64,000 nt of DNA from UBA964 sp031382085. Its GTDB lineage: Bacteria > Pseudomonadota > Gammaproteobacteria > Steroidobacterales > Steroidobacteraceae. Shown here one piece after another: positions 59,566-64,000 of the stretch (position 1 is the first letter of the stretch; each line of letters opens with the position of its first letter). Made by a program: the position numbers and the translations under genes. The stretch is taken from assembly GCA_031382085.1 (NCBI GenBank), contig JANMYM010000009.1, positions 3,669 to 67,668 of the forward strand, written 5' to 3'. Under the pieces are notes generated by a model. That model was not told the origin of the DNA. It saw only the letters and a list, made by a program, of their open reading frames with translations, and did not search any database.

Positions 59566-60123
59566 ATGACACAACGCGACGCAATGGTCTGGATCGACCT
59601 TGAAATGACCGGGCTGGACCCGGACAACGACCGGATCATCGAGGTCGCAACACTGGTCACGGACGGCGAGTTGCGGGTGCTGTCGGAAGGACCGGTGTTA
59701 GCGATCCACCAGGAAGAGCCGACGCTGGCGCGCATGGACGAGTGGAACCAGCGCACCCACGGCGGCACGGGTTTGATGCAACGGGTGCGCGACAGCCGCA
59801 TCACGGCAGTCGTGGCGCAGCAGCAGACACTGGAGTTCCTTGCCTTGCACGCCGTTGCCGGCGTGTCACCGATGTGCGGCAACAGTATCTGCCAGGACCG
59901 GCGTTTCCTCGCGCGCCATATGCCGCAGCTGGAGCGCTTTTTCCACTACCGCAATCTCGATGTCAGCACCCTCAAGGAATTGTCGCGGCGCTGGGCACCC
60001 AAGGTGCTCGAATCTTTCGTCAAGCAGGGCACGCATCGTGCGCTGGACGATATCCGCGAGTCGGTTGCAGAGCTCGCGCATTACCGGCGCAATTTGTTAG
60101 CGCCGGAGTATCGTGGCCTCTGA
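59566..60123 (+). CDS. orn: Oligoribonuclease
   Basis: A 185-residue DEDDh exonuclease. The ATG at 59566 with GGAAGAGGA upstream is the start. WIDLEMTGLDPDNDRIIEVA (first DE), SICQDRRFLARHMPQLERFF and KQGTHRALDDIRESVAELAH (His and Asp) are present. It degrades two- to five-base RNA fragments and linearised c-di-GMP. Its last 11 bases overlap the next gene. Confidence 0.96.
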   Translation: MTQRDAMVWIDLEMTGLDPDNDRIIEVATLVTDGELRVLSEGPVLAIHQEEPTLARMDEWNQRTHGGTGLMQRVRDSRITAVVAQQQTLEFLALHAVAGVSPMCGNSICQDRRFLARHMPQLERFFHYRNLDVSTLKELSRRWAPKVLESFVKQGTHRALDDIRESVAELAHYRRNLLAPEYRGL

Positions 60124-61087
60124 CCTGCCTGATTTCGCCGCGGTGTTAGCGGCTGCCGCCCGTCTTGACGGCCGCATTCGGCGCACACCGGTCGTCAATA
60201 GCCCCGAATTTGACCGGCGCGTCGGACGTCGCATCTGGTTCAAGTGTGAAAATCTGCAGCGTGGCGGCGCATTCAAGATTCGTGGCGCGCTGAATGCGGT
60301 GTTGCAGCTGAGCGTGCCGGACTCCGGCGCGCGGACACGCGTGGTCACGCATTCCTCCGGCAATCACGGCGCCGCGCTGGCACTGGCGGCGGCCGACCGC
60401 GGATTCGAGTGCGTGGTCGTCATGCCGGAAAATTCCGCGGCGCCGAAGTTGGCGGCAGTTCTGGCCGCAGGCGCACGGGTTGTGCAGTGCGCTCCGGGAA
60501 TTGCGGCGCGCGAGGCGGCACTCAACGAATTGATGACGAAAGCGCCCGCGGAATTGGTGCATCCCTATGACAGTGCGCAGGTGATCGCTGGGCAGGGCAC
60601 TGCGGCGCTCGAGCTGCTGCAGGACCAGCCGGCGTTGACATCGTTGTTAGCCCCGGTGGGTGGCGGCGGCCTGATCGGCGGTAGCGCACTGGCGGTTCGC
60701 GGTTTGCGCGGCCTCGATTGCAAGGTTTTCGCGGCGGAACCTGCCAGCGCGGATGACGCGGCCCGGTCATTCAAGACGCGGATCCGGCAACCGCCGGGAA
60801 ACCCCGACACCATCGCCGATGGCCTGCGCGGCGCGTTAGGAGTGCGCAACTTTGAACTCCTGACGGCTCTCGTGGACGATGTCGTGACGGTGAGCGAGGC
60901 TGAGATCGTCGCGGCCATGCGCACGGTGCTGCAGGATCTCAAGTTACTGGTGGAACCCTCGTCGGCCGTGCCGGTGGCCGCTTTGTTGGCAGGCCGCTGC
61001 AACTTGCCGCCGGGCGACGCAGGGGTAATTCTCTCGGGTGGCAACGTCGACCTGGCGCAGTGCGCGTTTCTGACGCCGCGCCACTGA
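60113..61087 (+). CDS. Threonine/serine dehydratase or serine racemase-like PLP enzyme
   Basis: A 324-residue fold-type II PLP enzyme with a GTG start overlapping orn. The PLP lysine is in QRGGAFKIRGALNAV. The SSGNHGAALALAA motif and the phosphate-binding VGGGGLIGGSALAV loop are present. The short length, without an ACT domain, fits catabolic threonine dehydratase (TdcB) or serine racemase rather than biosynthetic IlvA. It likely makes 2-oxobutyrate or pyruvate, or racemises serine. Confidence 0.85.
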   Translation: MASDLPDFAAVLAAAARLDGRIRRTPVVNSPEFDRRVGRRIWFKCENLQRGGAFKIRGALNAVLQLSVPDSGARTRVVTHSSGNHGAALALAAADRGFECVVVMPENSAAPKLAAVLAAGARVVQCAPGIAAREAALNELMTKAPAELVHPYDSAQVIAGQGTAALELLQDQPALTSLLAPVGGGGLIGGSALAVRGLRGLDCKVFAAEPASADDAARSFKTRIRQPPGNPDTIADGLRGALGVRNFELLTALVDDVVTVSEAEIVAAMRTVLQDLKLLVEPSSAVPVAALLAGRCNLPPGDAGVILSGGNVDLAQCAFLTPRH

Positions 61088-61110
61088 GCCGACCGCGCCT
61101 GTCGCTGAGC

Positions 61111-63471
61111 TCAGGGTTTCCCGCTCGCGAGGAACAACCAGGTTTCGACCACGGTATCCGGGTTCAACGAGATGCTTTCGATGCCCTGGTCCACCAGCCA
61201 GCGCGCAAAGTCGGGATGGTCAGACGGGCCCTGGCCGCAAATTCCAATGTATTTGCCGGCGCGCCGGCAGGCCTGAATCGCCATCGACAGCATGGCTTTG
61301 ACCGCATCATCGCGCTCGTCGAACAAGCCCGCCACGATCGAGGAGTCGCGGTCCAGTCCGAGCGTCAGCTGTGTCATGTCATTGGAGCCGATTGACATGC
61401 CGTCGAAATATTCCAGATAACGATCTGCCAGCACCGCATTGGTCGGCAGTTCGCACATCATGATGACTCTCAGCCCGTCGACGCCGCGCTTGAGGCCATT
61501 GGCGGCCAGCAGTTCCGTGACCTGGCGCGCTTCATTTACCGTGCGCACGAACGGCACCATGACCCAGATATTGCCCAGGCCCATGATGTCGCGCACGTTT
61601 TTGAGCGCGCGGCACTCAAGTTCGAAACAGGGACGGAATGCGGCGTCCACATAGCGCGAGGCGCCGCGAAAACCTAACATCGGATTTTCCTCAACCGGTT
61701 CGTACTTGCGCCCGCCTATCAGATTGGCGTATTCATTCGACTTGAAATCGGAGAGGCGGACGATCACGGGTTGCGGTGCGAACGCGGCGGCGATCTGCGC
61801 AATGCCTTCCGACAGCTTTTCGACGTAAAAGCCAACCGGGTCGCTGTAGCCGGCCATTTGTACGTGAATCTGCTCCTGCAGTGCCTTGTCCTGCTGATCG
61901 AATTCCAGCAATGCACGCGGATGTACGCCAATCATCCGATTGATGATGAATTCGAGCCGCGCCAGGCCGACGCCGCGATGCGGGATGCCGGCAAAATCAA
62001 AGGCCCGATCCGGATTACCGACATTCATCATGATCTTGACTGGAGGCTCGGGCAGTGAATCCAGCTCGATCGACTGTTTTTCAAAATCCAGCCGGCCCTC
62101 ATAGACAGATCCGGTGTCGCCTTCCGCGCAGGACACGGTGACCTCCTGGCCTTCGCGGACCTGGCGCGTGGCGTCGCCGCAGCCCACGACCGCAGGAATC
62201 CCCAGTTCGCGCGCAATGATGGCGGCGTGGCAGGTGCGGCCGCCGCGATTGGTCACGATGGCCGAGGCGCGTTTCATGACCGGTTCCCAGTCAGGGTCCG
62301 TCATATCGGCGACCAGCACGTCGCCGGGTTGTACGCGCGCCATTTCACCGACATCGTGAATGATGCGCACCGGACCACTGCCGATGCGCTGGCCGATACT
62401 GCGCCCGGTCACCAGCACTTTCGAATGCTTCTTCAGGGTGTAACGCAGCAGCGTGCGACCGGCGCGGCTCTGCACGGTCTCCGGCCGCGCCTGCAGGATG
62501 TAGATCTCGCCAGTTGATCCGTCCTTGCCCCACTCGATATCCATGGGCTGGCCGTAGTGCTGCTCGATGATCAGCGCCTGCTTGGCCAGTTGCACCAGGT
62601 CGGCATCGTCTACCGAGAATTTCTGACGCTCCGCGACCGGTACATCAACTGTCCGCACGCGCTCGCCCCTCGCGGGGTCGCCATAAATCATCTTGACGGC
62701 CTTGCCGCCGAGGTTGCGGCGCAGTACCGCAGGACGGCCGGCGCGGATGTTAGGTTTGTAGAGATAGAACTCGTCGGGGTTGACGGCACCCTGCACGACG
62801 GTTTCGCCGAGGCCGTATGACGCAGTGATGAACACGACGTCACGGAAACCGGAATCCGTGTCGAGTGTGAACATGACGCCGCTGGAGCCGAGATCCGAGC
62901 GCACCATGTGTTGTACGCCGGCGGACAACGCCACCAGCGAATGATCGAAGCCCTGGTGCACGCGATAGGCAATGGCGCGATCATTGAAAAGCGATGCGAA
63001 CACGTCGTGCATCGCCTTGAGCACGTCTTCCTCGCCGCGCACATTCAGAAAAGTTTCCTGCTGTCCCGCGAACGATGCATCCGGCAGGTCCTCGGCGGTG
63101 GCCGAGGAACGAACCGCAACTGCAATATCCTGTCCAGCGGACATCTTGCGCAGGCTTACTAACACCGCGTCCTGCAACGCAGGCGGAAAGCGCGTGTCGA
63201 GTATGGCGGCGCGAATTTCCGCGCCAACCCTGGCGAGCTTGCGCACGTCATCGACGTCCAGGTCGGCAAGTGCGATGCGGATCTTCTGGTCCAGCCCGCG
63301 CTGCTGCAGAAATTCCCGGTACGCCGCGGCGGTGGTGGCAAAACCATGGGGTACTTTGACGCCCAGCGAGGCCAGTTGGCCGATCATCTCGCCCAGCGAG
63401 GAATTCTTGCCGCCAACAGTATCGACATCGCGGCGCGTCAGGGTCTCAAACGGCAGAACGTACACAGTCAC
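61111..63471 (-). CDS. ppsA: Phosphoenolpyruvate synthase
   Basis: A 786-residue enzyme. The N-terminal ATP-grasp domain begins MTVYVLPFETLTRRDVDTVG with GGKNSSLGEMIGQL. The swivelling phosphohistidine is in GGRTCHAAIIARELGIPAVV. The PEP-binding TIM barrel ends with SIGSNDMTQLTLGLDRDSS and GICGQGPSDHPDF (Cys). It makes PEP from pyruvate for gluconeogenesis. It is divergent from ppsR, its regulator. Confidence 0.96.
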   Translation of the reverse strand: MTVYVLPFETLTRRDVDTVGGKNSSLGEMIGQLASLGVKVPHGFATTAAAYREFLQQRGLDQKIRIALADLDVDDVRKLARVGAEIRAAILDTRFPPALQDAVLVSLRKMSAGQDIAVAVRSSATAEDLPDASFAGQQETFLNVRGEEDVLKAMHDVFASLFNDRAIAYRVHQGFDHSLVALSAGVQHMVRSDLGSSGVMFTLDTDSGFRDVVFITASYGLGETVVQGAVNPDEFYLYKPNIRAGRPAVLRRNLGGKAVKMIYGDPARGERVRTVDVPVAERQKFSVDDADLVQLAKQALIIEQHYGQPMDIEWGKDGSTGEIYILQARPETVQSRAGRTLLRYTLKKHSKVLVTGRSIGQRIGSGPVRIIHDVGEMARVQPGDVLVADMTDPDWEPVMKRASAIVTNRGGRTCHAAIIARELGIPAVVGCGDATRQVREGQEVTVSCAEGDTGSVYEGRLDFEKQSIELDSLPEPPVKIMMNVGNPDRAFDFAGIPHRGVGLARLEFIINRMIGVHPRALLEFDQQDKALQEQIHVQMAGYSDPVGFYVEKLSEGIAQIAAAFAPQPVIVRLSDFKSNEYANLIGGRKYEPVEENPMLGFRGASRYVDAAFRPCFELECRALKNVRDIMGLGNIWVMVPFVRTVNEARQVTELLAANGLKRGVDGLRVIMMCELPTNAVLADRYLEYFDGMSIGSNDMTQLTLGLDRDSSIVAGLFDERDDAVKAMLSMAIQACRRAGKYIGICGQGPSDHPDFARWLVDQGIESISLNPDTVVETWLFLASGKP

Positions 63472-63566
63472 AATGGACTCCCCGCACCTGCGGCTGGGTA
63501 CTTGCCACCGGCGCCATCACAATGAAACACTCCAGCCGCTAGTGTGCCAAAGGCAGGGGGCGGATA

Positions 63567-64000
63567 GTGAACCGACGGATGGTGTTTTTTGTATCGGACC
63601 AGACCGGCGTGACCGCCGAGACCATGGGCCACAGCCTGTTGACGCAATTCGACGGGCTGGAGTTCCGGCCTGTGACCGTGCCGTTCGTCTCTGATGTCGC
63701 CAAAGCGCAGGAAGTGGTCGACAAGATCAACCGTGCTGGCGATGAATCGGGCATCAAGCCGATTATTTTTGCAACCCTGGTGCAGGATGAAGTGCGTGAA
63801 GTCGTCAAGCAAAGCCGCGCGCTTTTTCTTGACTTTTTTGAAGCGTTTGTCGGCCCGATGGAGCAGGAGCTCTCCAGCCGCTCAACCCACCGGGCCGGCC
63901 GCGCCCATGGTATTGCTGATCAGCAGGTCTATGAGGCGCGCATCAATGCCACGAATTTCGCACTGGCGAACGATGATGGTTCCGGTCGCGACTATTCGCA
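63567..64000 (+). CDS. ppsR: PEP synthase regulatory protein PpsR (partial)
   Basis: GTG at 63567; at least 144 residues before the window edge. MNRRMVFFVSDQTGVTAETM is the family start, followed by FRPVTVPFVSDVAKAQEVVD and PIIFATLVQDEVREVVKQSR. This DUF299 family protein is a bifunctional ADP-dependent kinase and pyrophosphorylase acting on PEP synthase, encoded next door on the opposite strand. Confidence 0.93.
   Translation, partial: MNRRMVFFVSDQTGVTAETMGHSLLTQFDGLEFRPVTVPFVSDVAKAQEVVDKINRAGDESGIKPIIFATLVQDEVREVVKQSRALFLDFFEAFVGPMEQELSSRSTHRAGRAHGIADQQVYEARINATNFALANDDGSGRDYS

Overview
The window is high-GC chromosomal DNA from a gammaproteobacterium. It is probably Xanthomonadales, Nevskiales or Steroidobacter-like. 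The evidence is the gene order rnr-rlmB-rpsF-rpsR-rplI-dnaB-alr, ffh-rpsP-rimM-trmD-rplS, sufR-BCDSUT, mlaFEDC, gcvR-dapA and ffs-dnaX-ybaB-recR. There is no prophage, transposase or CRISPR array. The placement is inferred from synteny and protein content, not from a search.

Region 1 (1-10.6 kb) is accessory. A mandelate-racemase/rhamnonate-dehydratase-like enzyme (cut by the left edge) is translationally coupled to a secreted beta-lactamase-fold serine hydrolase on the minus strand. On the plus strand lie an orphan N-terminal fragment of another serine hydrolase, a LacI-type regulator, a glyoxalase-like protein, a PvdQ-like Ntn-hydrolase acylase, a TonB-dependent receptor and a secreted EF-hand protein. 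A small membrane protein sits among them on the minus strand. The same 17-bp sequence, with a central AACGTT, overlaps the putative promoters of the hydrolase and of the TonB receptor. The locus reads as one LacI-controlled system for importing and hydrolysing an unknown acylated or amide-linked substrate. This is the best candidate for an undescribed system.

Region 2 (10.6-16 kb) is a decaying zone. It holds an aldehyde dehydrogenase remnant, a frameshifted cytochrome c-like remnant whose haem CxxCH histidine is now a stop codon, an unidentified broken gene, and a 3' tRNA-Leu fragment. Intact among these are a secreted protein, a tiny exported protein, cbpA-cbpM, a ribbon-helix-helix protein and tRNA-Leu(CAG).

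Region 3 (16-64 kb) is dense core genome: RNA decay and modification (rnr, rlmB, orn), ribosomal proteins, replication (dnaB, dnaX), repair (radA, recR), both parts of the signal recognition particle (ffh at 27 kb, 4.5S RNA at 56 kb), threonine/serine catabolism (tdh-kbl, sdaA, a threonine/serine dehydratase), the SUF iron-sulfur system with its Rrf2 regulator, a class I aldolase, the Mla lipid-transport system, envelope proteases (sppA, an M48/BepA-like protein), phoH, gcvR, dapA and a short BamC-like lipoprotein, then rsgA, ppsA and the start of its regulator gene. Some members look damaged or degenerate: a bcp peroxiredoxin with an internal deletion, and a PAS protein resembling a histidine kinase without its phospho-acceptor His.

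Across the core the hexamer GTTAG[C/G] (or its complement) recurs about every 500 bp. It carries many of the rare TTA leucine codons. It is essentially missing from 1.8 to 10.1 kb, which supports a foreign origin for most of Region 1.
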